A DNA stretch of 36,140 bases from an uncultured Oscillospiraceae bacterium. Its GTDB lineage: Bacteria > Bacillota > Clostridia > Oscillospirales > Ruminococcaceae. The DNA lies in NCBI GenBank assembly GCA_934464775.1, contig CAKSKG010000022.1, positions 1 through 36,140 on the forward strand, read 5' to 3'. Positions 21,404-30,900 of this stretch are shown one piece after another. The first letter of the stretch is position 1; each line of letters opens with the position of its first letter. A program made the position numbers and the translations under genes. A model generated the notes under the pieces. It was not told the origin of the DNA and did no database searches. It saw only the letters and a list, made by a program, of their open reading frames with translations.

Positions 21404-23088
21404 TGGCATTACAGCCCGATTACTTACAGGGACTTCCCGCAGAGCTGGAAAAGCTCACCGAGCAGCTTGAAAAGGAGCTTATCGAGGATATTTCACGGCG
21501 CATCGCAAAGGCAGGAGAGATCACCGACACCGCCGCTTATCAGCTGCTGCGGCTGAAAGAACTGGGGGCATCGTCCGACTATCTGGAAAAGCTTATCGCA
21601 GATTATACGCAGTTATCGGAACAGCAGGTGCGGCAGATGATTTTTGATGCGGCACAGACCGACAGCGAATTTTACGAGGGATTTTATCGCAGGATCGGAC
21701 AGCCGTACACGCCCTATGAGTATAATGATTACTTGCAGCAGCTGACAAAAGCCGCCGTGAATCAGACCTGCGGAGAGCTTAAAAACTATACCCGTTCAAT
21801 GGGATTTTCCGTGCGAGGGGCTGACGGCAGAATGCAGTTCCGACCTGCCGCAAAGGCGTATCAGTCGGCTATGGATAAAGCCTTTATGCTGGCGGCAAGC
21901 GGCGGTGTTGATTACATCACAGCGGTAAGACGTGCCACTGCGGAGATCACAGGCTCGGGGCTTATGTTTGTTGATTATGCATCGGGTGTGCGCACTCATG
22001 CCGATGTGGCTGCACGCAGGGCATTGCTTACGGGCATATCCCAAATGACGGGGCAGATCGCAGAGAGCAACGCCGCAAAGCTGGGCACAGACGTTGTGGA
22101 GGTCACGGCACACGCAGGCGCACGTCCCGATCATGCCGCATGGCAGGGCAAATGGTTTTCCCTTAACGGTCTTGACAAACGATATCCCAAGCTCCGTGAC
22201 GTTACGGGCTACGGCACGGTCACGGGGCTTAAAGGCGCAAACTGCCGACACGATTTTTACCCTGTTATTCCGGGCATCGACGAACCTGCATACACCGCCG
22301 AACAGCTTGCAAATATCGACCCTCCGCCCGTTACGGTCAACGGGAAAACGTACACGTATTATGAGGCGGAACAGCGGCAGAGATACATGGAACGCTCCAT
22401 GCGGAAAACAAAGCGTGAGATCATTGCCGCCAATGCATCGGGAGATAAGGACCGCATGACGGAAAAATCCGTGCTCCTCCGCAGACAGCGTGAAGAATAC
22501 AAGGAGTTTTCCGAAAAGGCAGGACTGCTCACGAGGAATGAGCGGACGCAGGTGGGAGGATATGGGCACAGTCAGTCAAACAAGGCGGTTTGGGCACGGA
22601 AAAATGCCGCAGGAAAAGGCTTGACAAGCGGTGCCAACGGCAGTATAATTAAGACAAGAGAACAAACAAAAGCGATTATCGCAAAAGCACAAGCACAGAG
22701 CAGACCGATTTTTGCAGTTGATGATGAAGTCAGAGGCGCTTTTGCAACTAATGTAAGTCATGTACTTCCCAAAGAGGATTTTTACGATGTTGCGCTGCAC
22801 GGAGCACCTAAAAGTGCTGAATTTTTTGGTGAGCCTATTGATGCGGAAACACTGGCTAAGATCATTAAAAGCAGAAAAGACTATCCCAAAGGAAGTAAAG
22901 TCAGACTTTTGTCATGTTCTACTGGAAAGATCACTGACACAGCAAATTGTTTTGCCCAGCAATTGGCAAACGCTTTGGGCGTAGAAGTTGAAGCACCGAC
23001 AGAAGATATATTTGTTTACCCCAATGGTGATTTTATTATCGGTAAGAAAAACAACGGTGAAATGAAAACATTCTATCCCCGTGAATAA
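21403..23088 (+). CDS. Minor capsid (MuF/min_cap2-like) protein with toxin-like C-terminal domain
   Basis: The 561-residue protein has two parts. Residues 1 to about 405 are a phage minor capsid protein of the MuF-related min_cap2 family, with AHAGARPDHAAWQGKWF and GYGTVTGLKGANCRHDFYP. From about residue 407 the DNA turns AT-richer and the protein becomes a separate domain with VALHGAP (H466) and RLLSCSTG (C505), a His-Cys layout like caspase/CHAT-fold peptidases and like C-terminal domains of Rhs or CdiA polymorphic toxins. The likely logic is an effector packed into the virion or head, with the next gene as immunity. Ordinary MuF proteins lack this tail. Toxicity is inferred. Confidence 0.82.
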   Translation: MALQPDYLQGLPAELEKLTEQLEKELIEDISRRIAKAGEITDTAAYQLLRLKELGASSDYLEKLIADYTQLSEQQVRQMIFDAAQTDSEFYEGFYRRIGQPYTPYEYNDYLQQLTKAAVNQTCGELKNYTRSMGFSVRGADGRMQFRPAAKAYQSAMDKAFMLAASGGVDYITAVRRATAEITGSGLMFVDYASGVRTHADVAARRALLTGISQMTGQIAESNAAKLGTDVVEVTAHAGARPDHAAWQGKWFSLNGLDKRYPKLRDVTGYGTVTGLKGANCRHDFYPVIPGIDEPAYTAEQLANIDPPPVTVNGKTYTYYEAEQRQRYMERSMRKTKREIIAANASGDKDRMTEKSVLLRRQREEYKEFSEKAGLLTRNERTQVGGYGHSQSNKAVWARKNAAGKGLTSGANGSIIKTREQTKAIIAKAQAQSRPIFAVDDEVRGAFATNVSHVLPKEDFYDVALHGAPKSAEFFGEPIDAETLAKIIKSRKDYPKGSKVRLLSCSTGKITDTANCFAQQLANALGVEVEAPTEDIFVYPNGDFIIGKKNNGEMKTFYPRE

Positions 23089-23100
23089 GGTGTTGATTAT

Positions 23101-23400
23101 ATGAAATATATTACAAAAAATGAAATATCCGAAATGGAAGCAAGTGAACTCAAAAACTGTTTTTCTGCTGAACCCATTTCATACAAAGATAAAATATTGT
23201 CATATATGAAAAGCGCTCCTGTTGTTGCGGCAACGACTGCTCTTGTAACTGACTATCTTACAAAAGAACAGTTTTATAAAGCCAACAATGCTCATTCCGA
23301 CGGTGCTTATCAGTGGTATGAAGATGAAATATATCACTTTGAAAAATACAATTTAAAGTTAAGTGACGATTTTATTCAGCACGTTTTGAACAATTCTTAA
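23101..23400 (+). CDS. Possible immunity protein for the capsid-linked toxin
   Basis: The product is 99 residues, acidic and compact, with helical stretches and a YQWYEDEIYHFEKYNLKL aromatic-acidic core. It starts 12 bases after the toxin-carrying gene, shares its AT-rich composition, and is followed at once by a strong terminator. Size, charge and position are those of immunity proteins. No family is recognised. A non-immunity virion accessory role cannot be excluded. Confidence 0.6.
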   Translation: MKYITKNEISEMEASELKNCFSAEPISYKDKILSYMKSAPVVAATTALVTDYLTKEQFYKANNAHSDGAYQWYEDEIYHFEKYNLKLSDDFIQHVLNNS

Positions 23401-23429
23401 TCACCTTACACAAGTAGGGTGATTTTTTA
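23399..23429 (+). terminator. Strong intrinsic terminator inside the head operon
   Basis: AATCACCTTAC (23399-23409) pairs with GTAGGGTGATT (23414-23424) over 11 bp with one G-U, loop ACAA, then T-run. It separates the toxin/immunity pair from scaffold and capsid genes. Confidence 0.88.
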
Positions 23430-23440
23430 TATCCACACAA

Positions 23441-23469
23441 GCGTGTATGCTTCGGCATATGCGCTATTT
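23441..23469 (+). terminator. UUCG-tetraloop hairpin with T-run
   Basis: GCGTGTATGC (23441-23450) pairs with GCATATGCGC (23455-23464) over 10 bp with two wobbles around a cUUCGg tetraloop, followed by TATTTTT. It may be a second terminator or an mRNA-stabilising 5' end for the scaffold-capsid transcript. Confidence 0.6.
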
Positions 23470-23555
23470 TTATGTCCTGTCGGCTGACGTAAAACGGCGA
23501 CAAAAAAATAAATCTGTGTGGCGCGACCACATAAAAAAGCGTAGGAGGCGTTTTT
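23470..23555 (+). other. Structured leader before scaffold gene, candidate
   Basis: This 86-base region holds TGTCG (23478-23482) opposite CGACA (23498-23502) and a TGTGG-CGCGA-CCACA hairpin (23517-23531) before the GTAGGAGG ribosome site. No convincing promoter was found. If the terminators upstream act, a promoter, processing site or antitermination is needed here to feed scaffold and capsid genes. Confidence 0.4.
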
Positions 23556-24107
23556 ATGACAAGAGAATTTTTAAAGAAGCTCGGCATTGAGGATAAGGAC
23601 ACCGTTGACAGCATCATGGCTGAAAACGGCAGGGACATCAACGCCGAAAAAGACAAGTATGCAGATCATGAGGACATCAAAAAGCAGCTTGCCGCCGCAA
23701 ACAAGCAGATCGAGGACTTCGGGAAGCTGGACTATGAGGGCGTGAAAAAGTCCGCCGAGGAATACAAGGCGAAGTTTGAACAGTCCGAAAAGGACGCTGC
23801 CGAAAAGCTGTCAAAGCTCCGTTTCGACAATGCCCTTGACACGGCTCTTGCCGCCGAAAAGCCGAAGAATGTCAAGATGCTCCGTGCGCTTATTGAAACG
23901 GACAAGCTGAAATTTTCCGATACCGACAACAAGATCATCGGGCTTGATGAACAGCTCAAGGCTATCAGAAAGGACAATGCTTTCCTGTTCGGCGAAGCAG
24001 CGGAAGAACCGCCCAAGCCTTTCTTCGGCGGAAAATCGGGCGGCGGTTCGGCAGGAAACTCAACCGCATCTGCACGTGAGATCATGGGGCTTCCCCCCGA
24101 AAAGTAA
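23556..24107 (+). CDS. Scaffolding protein (GP20-like)
   Basis: This 183-residue protein starts MTREFLKKLGI and is a coiled coil for most of its length (about 25-100) with many Lys, Glu and Ala, ending in a Gly/Ser-rich stretch and a short conserved tail SAREIMGLPPEK. This is the form of phage minor structural GP20 scaffolds that guide capsid assembly and leave the head. AGGAGG precedes the ATG. It lies directly before the major capsid gene, as is usual. Confidence 0.88.
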   Translation: MTREFLKKLGIEDKDTVDSIMAENGRDINAEKDKYADHEDIKKQLAAANKQIEDFGKLDYEGVKKSAEEYKAKFEQSEKDAAEKLSKLRFDNALDTALAAEKPKNVKMLRALIETDKLKFSDTDNKIIGLDEQLKAIRKDNAFLFGEAAEEPPKPFFGGKSGGGSAGNSTASAREIMGLPPEK

Positions 24108-24125
24108 TAAGGAGGTTATTTTATT

Positions 24126-24998
24126 ATGGCAAATTCGATCGCATTATTTCAGACGTACATCGCACTGCTTGACGAGGTTTACAGACAGGGCGCAAAGTCC
24201 GCAGTGCTGGACATGAGCGGCGCACTTGTGACCGCAGGAGCAAACGCAAATCAGATCACTATCCCCAAGTACAAGCTTGACGGTCTTGCGGACTACAAGC
24301 GCAACAGCGGCTATGTTACGGGTGATGTAACAGTTGAATATGAGACTGTGGTTTACAACTATGACCGCGGCAGACGCTTCACGGTTGACGCTATGGACAA
24401 CGCCGAAACTGCGGGTATCGCTTTCGGCAGTCTTTCCGCAAAGTTTATCCGTGACAAGGTAGTCCCCGAAATGGACGCTTTCCGTTTTGCTCAGTATGCG
24501 GGCACGGAAAATATTCTCTCTTCTTCCGATACATTTACAAGCGGCGAGGATATCCTTACCTCCCTTGCATCGGCAACAAACAAAATGGACGAAGAAGAGG
24601 TTTCCGAAACAGGCAGGATCCTGTTCATCACTCCCACACTGCTTACGACCGCAAAGACTGTTGATACATACAAGTCGCAGGAAATTTTCAGCCGTTTTTC
24701 CAACATCGTCACAGTGCCTCAGAAGCGTTTTTACACGGGAATTGACCTGCTTGACGGTACATCTTCCGATGAGCTTGCAGGCGGCTACAAGAAGGCTGAC
24801 GGTGCAAAGAACATCAACTATATGATAATCGAGCCTTCGGCAACGATGCAGTACACAAAGCACACCGTAAACAAGGTTTTCAGTCCCGAGGAAAACCAGC
24901 TTGCGGACGGCTGGGCTTTTGTTTACCGTGCATACGGTCTCTGCGACGTTTACGACGAAAGAGCCGCAGGCATCTATCTTTCAAAGGCGGCGACATGA
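24126..24998 (+). CDS. Major capsid protein
   Basis: The 290-residue protein lies right after the scaffold. It has an N-terminal arm, a beta-rich domain with YNYDRGRRFTVDAMDNAE, the FRFAQYAG segment and a long A-domain-like end with KNINYMIIEPSA. Features agree with HK97-fold coats of Firmicutes siphophages; no protease gene is near, consistent with a scaffold-guided coat. AAGGAGG lies 10 bases before ATG 24126. The stop overlaps the following small gene by four bases. Confidence 0.9.
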   Translation: MANSIALFQTYIALLDEVYRQGAKSAVLDMSGALVTAGANANQITIPKYKLDGLADYKRNSGYVTGDVTVEYETVVYNYDRGRRFTVDAMDNAETAGIAFGSLSAKFIRDKVVPEMDAFRFAQYAGTENILSSSDTFTSGEDILTSLASATNKMDEEEVSETGRILFITPTLLTTAKTVDTYKSQEIFSRFSNIVTVPQKRFYTGIDLLDGTSSDELAGGYKKADGAKNINYMIIEPSATMQYTKHTVNKVFSPEENQLADGWAFVYRAYGLCDVYDERAAGIYLSKAAT

Positions 24999-25132
24999 TT
25001 ATGAGAACGGTAGGACTTGTTGAAAAGCCTGCGGAAAAGCCCGTGCAGGAGCTCCCCGAGGAAAAGCCTGCACAGGAAAATCCCGCAGATGAAAATACCC
25101 CTGCGGAAAAGCGCAGGAAGAAAAAGGACTGA
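24995..25132 (+). CDS. Small Pro/Glu-Lys repeat protein after the capsid
   Basis: The 45-residue product starts at ATG 24995, overlapping the capsid stop as ATGA. It holds repeats of EKPAE/EKPAQ/PADE type and ends in a basic RRKKKD tail, so it is disordered and charged. Such short genes occur at this place in several phages and may be head accessory or decoration-like. It is supported by overlap and position only. Confidence 0.5.
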   Translation: MIMRTVGLVEKPAEKPVQELPEEKPAQENPADENTPAEKRRKKKD

Positions 25133-25137
25133 TAAAA

Positions 25138-25497
25138 ATGTATGCCGATCACAGCTATTACACCGACAAATACGGCGGCATAACCGTCCCCGAAGATTGC
25201 TGGACGTATTATGAAGCCAAAGCCGAAGCGTATATAAACGCCGTGACGTTCGGGCGCATCGACGGCGACAATATCATCACAGAGGTAAAAAATGCCGTAT
25301 GCGAAGCTGCGGAATGCTATTATAAAGCAGACTGCGGCAGAGCTTCTGAGGGCATTGCATCGGAGCATATCGGCGATCATTCCGTTACATACAGCGACAC
25401 TTCCGATACGCTGAAAACGTCGCTGAAAAGCTCCGTGCGCTTTTGGCTTATCAATACGGGGCTGTTATATAAGGGTGATGAAAATGCTGACGAATGA
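25138..25497 (+). CDS. Head-tail connector (adaptor) protein
   Basis: The product is 119 residues. The N-terminal part (GGITVPEDCWTYYEAKAEAYIN, seen in two pieces around residues 14-36) and the central helices with VKNAVCEAAECYYK match small gp6/gp15-type head completion adaptors that plug the portal base. AAAGGACTG precedes the ATG. Its end overlaps the next gene. Assigned from order between capsid and minor capsid genes plus helical content. Confidence 0.75.
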   Translation: MYADHSYYTDKYGGITVPEDCWTYYEAKAEAYINAVTFGRIDGDNIITEVKNAVCEAAECYYKADCGRASEGIASEHIGDHSVTYSDTSDTLKTSLKSSVRFWLINTGLLYKGDENADE

Positions 25498-25798
25498 CAC
25501 GGCAATAATTATCCGCACGGACGATAACGGGGACTATTCTGCGGCATACATCGGAAAATGCATGAGGCAGGACACATATGCTTCCGATGCCAAAAAATAC
25601 GGCGAGGAACGTGCCGACAGCATGGCTGTGTATCTTCCCGATGTGACCGCAGACGTCCGGAAAGGTGATTACATCATTTTTGGGGGCGTTCCCGAGGATA
25701 TGTCCGAAGCCGTGAAAACAGCTCACACAGTCAGAAGCGTTACACGGCATGATTACGGGTCGGTGCAGCTGCGGCACATAAAGTTAGGGGTGATATGA
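25484..25798 (+). CDS. Minor capsid / head closure protein 1
   Basis: The 104-residue beta-rich protein corresponds by order to the Minor_capsid_1 family of Firmicutes siphophages and to head-closure proteins, with the RKGDYIIFGG segment typical of the small barrel. It starts at ATG 25484 after AAGGGTG, inside the previous frame's end, and overlaps the next gene by four bases. Confidence 0.7.
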   Translation: MLTNDTAIIIRTDDNGDYSAAYIGKCMRQDTYASDAKKYGEERADSMAVYLPDVTADVRKGDYIIFGGVPEDMSEAVKTAHTVRSVTRHDYGSVQLRHIKLGVI

Positions 25799-26157
25799 TG
25801 ATCTTCCGCACAAAGGCTGTCCGTGAGCTTATCAGGAGTCACGGACTTGACGAGTGCGGAGCCGTACAGTGCTATATTGACAGCTCCGTCCTGCGTTACT
25901 GTGACCCTTACGTGCCCAAGGACACGGGAATGCTTATCAGATCGGGCACTATCCACACCGTTATCGGTTCGGGGTGCGTCAAATACAAGACCCCATACGC
26001 ACGGCAGAATTACTATTGCAATGCAGGCAGAGGACGCAACGGCTTACAGCATGGCGGACTGCGTGGGCGCTTATGGTTCGAGCGCATGAAAGCCGACAAG
26101 AAAGAGATCATCTTAAACGGCGCACGCAAGATTGCAGAAAGGAACAGCAATGGATAG
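25795..26157 (+). CDS. Minor capsid protein 2 (gp10-like)
   Basis: The product is 120 residues. CDPYVPKDTGMLIRSG and TPYARQNYY are characteristic of the Minor_capsid_2 / HK97-gp10-type head-tail proteins, with LRGRLWFERMKADKK near the end. It probably joins the tail-joining ring. It starts at ATG 25795 (overlap ATGATGA with the preceding stop) and overlaps the next gene by eight bases. Confidence 0.85.
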   Translation: MMIFRTKAVRELIRSHGLDECGAVQCYIDSSVLRYCDPYVPKDTGMLIRSGTIHTVIGSGCVKYKTPYARQNYYCNAGRGRNGLQHGGLRGRLWFERMKADKKEIILNGARKIAERNSNG

Positions 26158-26566
26158 TATCATTGAGGGCATAAAGGAATATGCTGCCGCCTGCCCTCTG
26201 CTGGCGGATATAAAGGGGCATATCAACTGGCTGGAAGATGATCCCGACAATTATGGGATATATCCCAGCGGAGATACCGCAGTTGCAGCTTACATAAGCG
26301 GTTCCGAGGAACGGCTCTACACCTTTACTGTTGAGGTGCGGAAAATGACGGACAGCACCGTCCGCCGCCTTGAAAGCAGCGGTTTTATCGAAAAGCTACA
26401 GCGGTATTTTAACACCGCCATGCTCCCGACGCTCCCCGAAAGCTGCACGGCGGAAGAGCTTACGGCAGGAAATGCTATGCTTCTTGATCTTGACAGGTCG
26501 GGCAAAAAAGGCACTTTTATAGTGCAGTGCAGCTTAAAGTACACAACAAATTATCAGGAGGAATAA
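26150..26566 (+). CDS. Minor capsid protein 3 / tail terminator
   Basis: The product is 138 residues. Start MDSIIEGIKEYAAACPLL then LPDN-like loop and a C-terminal FIVQCSLKYTT strand match the Minor_capsid_3/tail terminator slot, which caps the tail tube. AAAGGA precedes ATG 26150. Its place between the gp10-like protein and the tail tube protein supports the call. Confidence 0.75.
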   Translation: MDSIIEGIKEYAAACPLLADIKGHINWLEDDPDNYGIYPSGDTAVAAYISGSEERLYTFTVEVRKMTDSTVRRLESSGFIEKLQRYFNTAMLPTLPESCTAEELTAGNAMLLDLDRSGKKGTFIVQCSLKYTTNYQEE

Positions 26567-26570
26567 ATCT

Positions 26571-27059
26571 ATGAACAAAGTCACCATGAGAACCGAAGTA
26601 CATCATTACTTTAACACAGCAACAGAAAATGCGGCGGAAACTCCCCAGTGGACACGCTGCGGCGACGGCTGGACACAGTTCCAGGAAAACCCCGGTGCCA
26701 ATACCGAGGAGACAAAGTACATCAACATGAGCTCCTCATCTTCCGAGGTGACGGATTATTCACCTAACTACAATGTGGCTGCCGACCTTATGCTTGCCGA
26801 CCCCACCATTAAAATGGTGCATGACATTGCAAAGGACCGCAAGACAGGCTCCGATGCACTTGTGGATATGCTCACAGTTGAGGTCACGGGTGACGGCACA
26901 GCCTGCGATGCATGGAGAGAAACAGCCGCTGTGGGCATTACCAGCTTTGACGGCGAAAAGAAGATGTCTCTGACAGGCACGCTTGCTGTTCAGGGCGACC
27001 CCGTAAAGGGCAAGTTCAACGTCAAGACAAAGGCATTCACGCCCGACAGCGAGGAATAA
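26571..27059 (+). CDS. Major tail (tube) protein
   Basis: The product is 162 residues. A beta-sandwich pattern with WTRCGDGWTQFQEN and the SSSSEVTDYSPNYN loop, and a C-terminal DPVKGKFNVKTKAFTP strand, agree with tail tube proteins of A118-like and related siphophages. GGAGG lies 8 bases before the ATG. It is followed by chaperone-type genes and the tape measure, the canonical neighbours. Confidence 0.85.
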   Translation: MNKVTMRTEVHHYFNTATENAAETPQWTRCGDGWTQFQENPGANTEETKYINMSSSSSEVTDYSPNYNVAADLMLADPTIKMVHDIAKDRKTGSDALVDMLTVEVTGDGTACDAWRETAAVGITSFDGEKKMSLTGTLAVQGDPVKGKFNVKTKAFTPDSEE

Positions 27060-27060
27060 C

Positions 27061-27405
27061 ATGACAGTCGATCTGAAAAATATCGTCCGTATGGACAGCA
27101 TCAGACAGCCCGTGACCGTATCATTCCGAGGCAACGAATACGAGCTGCCCAGCCGTGATGCGGAGCTGCTGGACAGGCTCATTTCCGCCGAAAAGCTCAT
27201 GTCCGAAGCTGTCACGGGCAGAGAAAAAGCCGAGGCTCTCAAACAGGGCATCTCGGCTTTTTTAGGTCCCGATGAAGCAGAAAAATTATATCCCGACATC
27301 ATGCACGCCGACCTTGACGAAATGCAGCGCATCTATCTTATCATGACGGAATGCGCCGCAAAGAAGTCAAGGGAAATCATCGAAGCGGAATATCTTACGG
27401 AATGA
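27061..27405 (+). CDS. Tail assembly chaperone-like protein
   Basis: The product is 114 residues, acidic and mostly helical after a short beta start (VSFRGNEYELPSRDAELLD). Its position between tube and tape measure is that of the tail assembly chaperone. GAGG precedes the ATG. No slippery site was established; the next gene overlaps in ATGA fashion, which may replace a frameshift. Confidence 0.7.
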   Translation: MTVDLKNIVRMDSIRQPVTVSFRGNEYELPSRDAELLDRLISAEKLMSEAVTGREKAEALKQGISAFLGPDEAEKLYPDIMHADLDEMQRIYLIMTECAAKKSREIIEAEYLTE

Positions 27406-27962
27406 TAAACATACTTACCGACAGGCTCCCCGACGCTTTTCGGACTTCCGACGGCAGGGAGCTTGCCTTTGATACTGATTTTCGGAAATGGCTCAAAATC
27501 GAGCTGCTTTTGCAGGACGATGATATTGCTCCCGACTTCAAGCAGCTTACAGCCGTGCAGATGATATTTCCCACTGAAAAATATTCGGAGGAGCTTTTCA
27601 GCTTCATCATGTGGTTTTTTCGCTGCGGCGAAGCCCCGAAAAGCACAGGCAGGATAAACAGGAAATATTATTCTGCGGCTTATGATGCGCCGTATATCTG
27701 CGCTGCCTTCCGGCAGCAGTACGGCATTGATCTGACAGCGGAAAAACTGCACTGGTGGAAGTACAGAGCCTTGTTCCGTGGTTTGAGGGACAGCAAATTT
27801 ACCGATATCGTATCCTGGCGTGCGGAGGATATCGACAATGACCTGCCCGAGAGCCGTAAAGAATTTTTATACGAAATGCAGGAATTATACGAGCTGCCGA
27901 AAACGCTTTCCGAACGGCAGCGGTATGAGCGTGCAAGAAAATATCTGAACGGAGGCGGTTAA
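27402..27962 (+). CDS. Gp15-family tail assembly protein
   Basis: The product is 186 residues. MINILTDRLPDAF, the DFRKWLKIELLL segment, the FIMWFFRCGEAPK motif and the final YDAPYICAAFRQQYGIDL...LHWWKYRALF block are typical of bacteriophage Gp15 proteins. It starts at ATG 27402 overlapping the previous stop. The family is encoded just before the tape measure and likely helps tail assembly. Confidence 0.9.
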   Translation: MINILTDRLPDAFRTSDGRELAFDTDFRKWLKIELLLQDDDIAPDFKQLTAVQMIFPTEKYSEELFSFIMWFFRCGEAPKSTGRINRKYYSAAYDAPYICAAFRQQYGIDLTAEKLHWWKYRALFRGLRDSKFTDIVSWRAEDIDNDLPESRKEFLYEMQELYELPKTLSERQRYERARKYLNGGG

Positions 27963-27963
27963 A

Positions 27964-30900
27964 TTGGCTGACGGCGAACTTATTTTTGATACTAAAATAA
28001 ATGCCACGGGATTTACCAAAGGCATAGGCAAGCTGGGCGATCTTGCCAAAAAATCCGTTGCGGGGATAGCTGCCGCAACTGCCGCCGCATCAACGGCGAT
28101 AAGCGCCCTGGCAAAGCAGGCTACATCATGCTATGCGGATTATGAACAGCTCATCGGCGGCGTTGAAACGCTGTTTAAAAGCTCCGCTGACAAGGTAGAA
28201 AAATATGCTTCCGAGGCATTTAAAAACGTAGGCATGAGCGGCAATGAATACATGGAGACCGTGACAGGCTTTGCCGCATCGCTTATCAGCAGTCTCGGCA
28301 ATGACACCGATGCTGCGGCTGAAAAGGCGAATATGGCGCTTACCGACATGAGTGACAATGCCAATAAAATGGGCAGTGACCTTGAAAGCATCAAGAATGC
28401 GTATGCGGGATTTTCCAAGCAGAATTACACCATGCTCGACAATTTAAAGCTCGGTTATGGCGGCACCAAGGAAGAAATGCAGCGCCTGCTTGACAAGGCA
28501 AAGGAAATACAGAAAACAAAATTCGGCGTTGATGTTGACTATGACATTTCCAGCTTTGCCGACATTGTGGACGCTATCCATGTTATCCAGACGGAAATGG
28601 ACATAACGGGAACAACCGCAAAGGAAGCTTCCACGACTATTTCGGGAAGTATATCCGCCATGAAAGCCGCATGGACCGACCTCATGACGGGAGTTGCAGA
28701 CCCCACGCAGGATTTTGACCGTCTGCTGGGAAATGTTGTTGACAGCGTTGTTACGGTTGCCGATAATCTTGCTCCGAGAATAGCGGCGGTGCTGCCGCAA
28801 ATGGCGGACGGGCTTACCAAGCTGACAAATGACCTGCTGCCGCTTATCCCCGAAACGATAAACAGCCTGCTCCCGTCGGTGCTGGACGGTGCGGACAGCC
28901 TTATAAGCGCACTGCTTGACACTCTGTCAAAGCTGGGAACAACGGCTATCCCTATCATCAGCGACAACATCGGGAATATTGTGGACACTCTTGTTTCGGG
29001 GCTTTCGGAAGCGGCTCCCGAGCTTATCCGGGCGGCAGGAGAACTCTGCACAACCTTTACGGAAGCAATTGCAGACAATTCGGAAACTATAACAAAAGGC
29101 TCTGCGGATATTGTTGCTACGATCATCAAAGCACTTTCTGACAATTCAGACAGAATAATTGCGGCAGCCGCAAAAATCATTGCTTCTATCGCCAATGGTT
29201 TGTCCGCCGCTCTTCCCGATCTTATCCCCAAAGCGGTTGACGTGGTATTAAAAATATCAGAGACCCTGCTTGACCATGCCGATGAGCTGGGAGATGCCGC
29301 CGTTAAGCTTATTGTCGCCCTTATGGACGGATTGACCGCACCCGAAACGCTGAATAAAATCGTGCAGGAAGCGCCCGTTATCATCGAAAAGCTTTGTAAA
29401 GCCCTGCTTGACCTTGCCGATGATGTTTTTGATGTCGGTATCGCTTTTGCGGCAGAGGTTATAAAAGGGCTTGCGGAATTTGACTGGGCAGGAAACATCA
29501 CTGAAATTAATGACAAGCTCTATAATCTCGGTGCATCAATGCATCAGGCTTTGACTGACGGCTACAACAATGAAGTCCGCGAAAAAAATTCTGATTTTAT
29601 TGCTCAGTTTGCGGATAAAACAAAATCCGAGCTGGAGCAAATGCGTGTTGATATAACGGACGAAGAAAGCAGATTCCAAAATGCATGGAACGATTATGTC
29701 AACAGCGGTTACAGCTCTATTGACGAATATCTCAAATACCGTCTTACCACCAAAAACGGCGTAGCTCTCAACACGCTGAAAGAAGAGGCGGAAAAGCAGA
29801 ATTTGTCCGTTGCCGATTATCTTGATACCAAAATTCGGGGGCTTGAAGAACAGCGGAGTTTGATTACCGATGCCATCAGCGAGGGCAATTATTACGACCC
29901 GACAAAATCCATTGCAGACGGCTATGCCGAAAATGCCCGAAATGCCGCCAATACAAAGGCATGGGTGCCCGACACTTCGGAAGCCGAAGCTGCAAACAAC
30001 GATCTTGAAAAATCAAACAACGATCTTGCCGAAAATACCGAAGAGACTGCCGAAACTGTCACTGAATCCACCGACAAAATAACCGATGAATTCAAGGAGT
30101 TTTACGACAACTTAAAATTTCTCAAAAGCAAGGGCGTAAAAAACGGCGGCATTTCCGAAGCCGATTACCTCAAACAGCTGTCCGACAAGCTCCACAGCTC
30201 TAAGGAATATGATACAGCACCCTACGCCTCTTACTGGGACGAAATAAAGGACGATGCCGAAGAATCCACCGATAAAATAACCGATGCGGCAAAGGAGCAA
30301 TGGGAGCAGATCAATCGGCTCAACAAGCTGGGCATATACAATGACAGGCAGGCACAGGCGGAACGGCTCAAATGGATAAAGACCTACTGCCCCAAGTATG
30401 CCGATGAATACTATGATTATTATTCGGAGGTCTACGGCTATCAGCAGTCCGTTGAAGCCGAATCACTCAAATCCACAAAGGAAACGTTGTCAAAGCAGGC
30501 GGATATTGTAAAGGATAAGCTGTCCGAAATATCAAGTGAGTATCAGACCAAGTACAAAGAAATACAGTCAAAGATAAGCACGTATAAATCGGCTCTGCTG
30601 TCTGTGGGAAAGACATTTTCAATCGAAGAATCCGAGGACAAAAGCGGCAATAAAACCAAGTCTTACAAGGTCGCCGACGTTGCCAAGCGCCTTGAACAGA
30701 TGAAGAAATATCACGAATCGCTGATAAAGCTGCGTGATATGGACGCATCGCCTGCACTGCTTACAGAGATAATCAATCTGGGCGCAGAGGACGGAGCTTA
30801 TATGGCGGAGCATCTTGTAAAGGACAAAAATTTCTCCAAGTTCAACGATCTTTACAAGCAGCTTGACACCGAGGCACAGAGCATGGCAAACGATTTCTAC

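Noticed and set aside
27061..27962. Programmed frameshift between the tail chaperone and the Gp15 gene
   Set aside because: No clear slippery heptamer was found near the junction and the ATGA overlap already explains coupled translation.
28539..29516. 325-residue minus-strand frame inside the tape measure gene
   Set aside because: It lies fully opposite a convincing gene, has low-complexity Ser/Ala composition and no ribosome site; it is a codon-use shadow.
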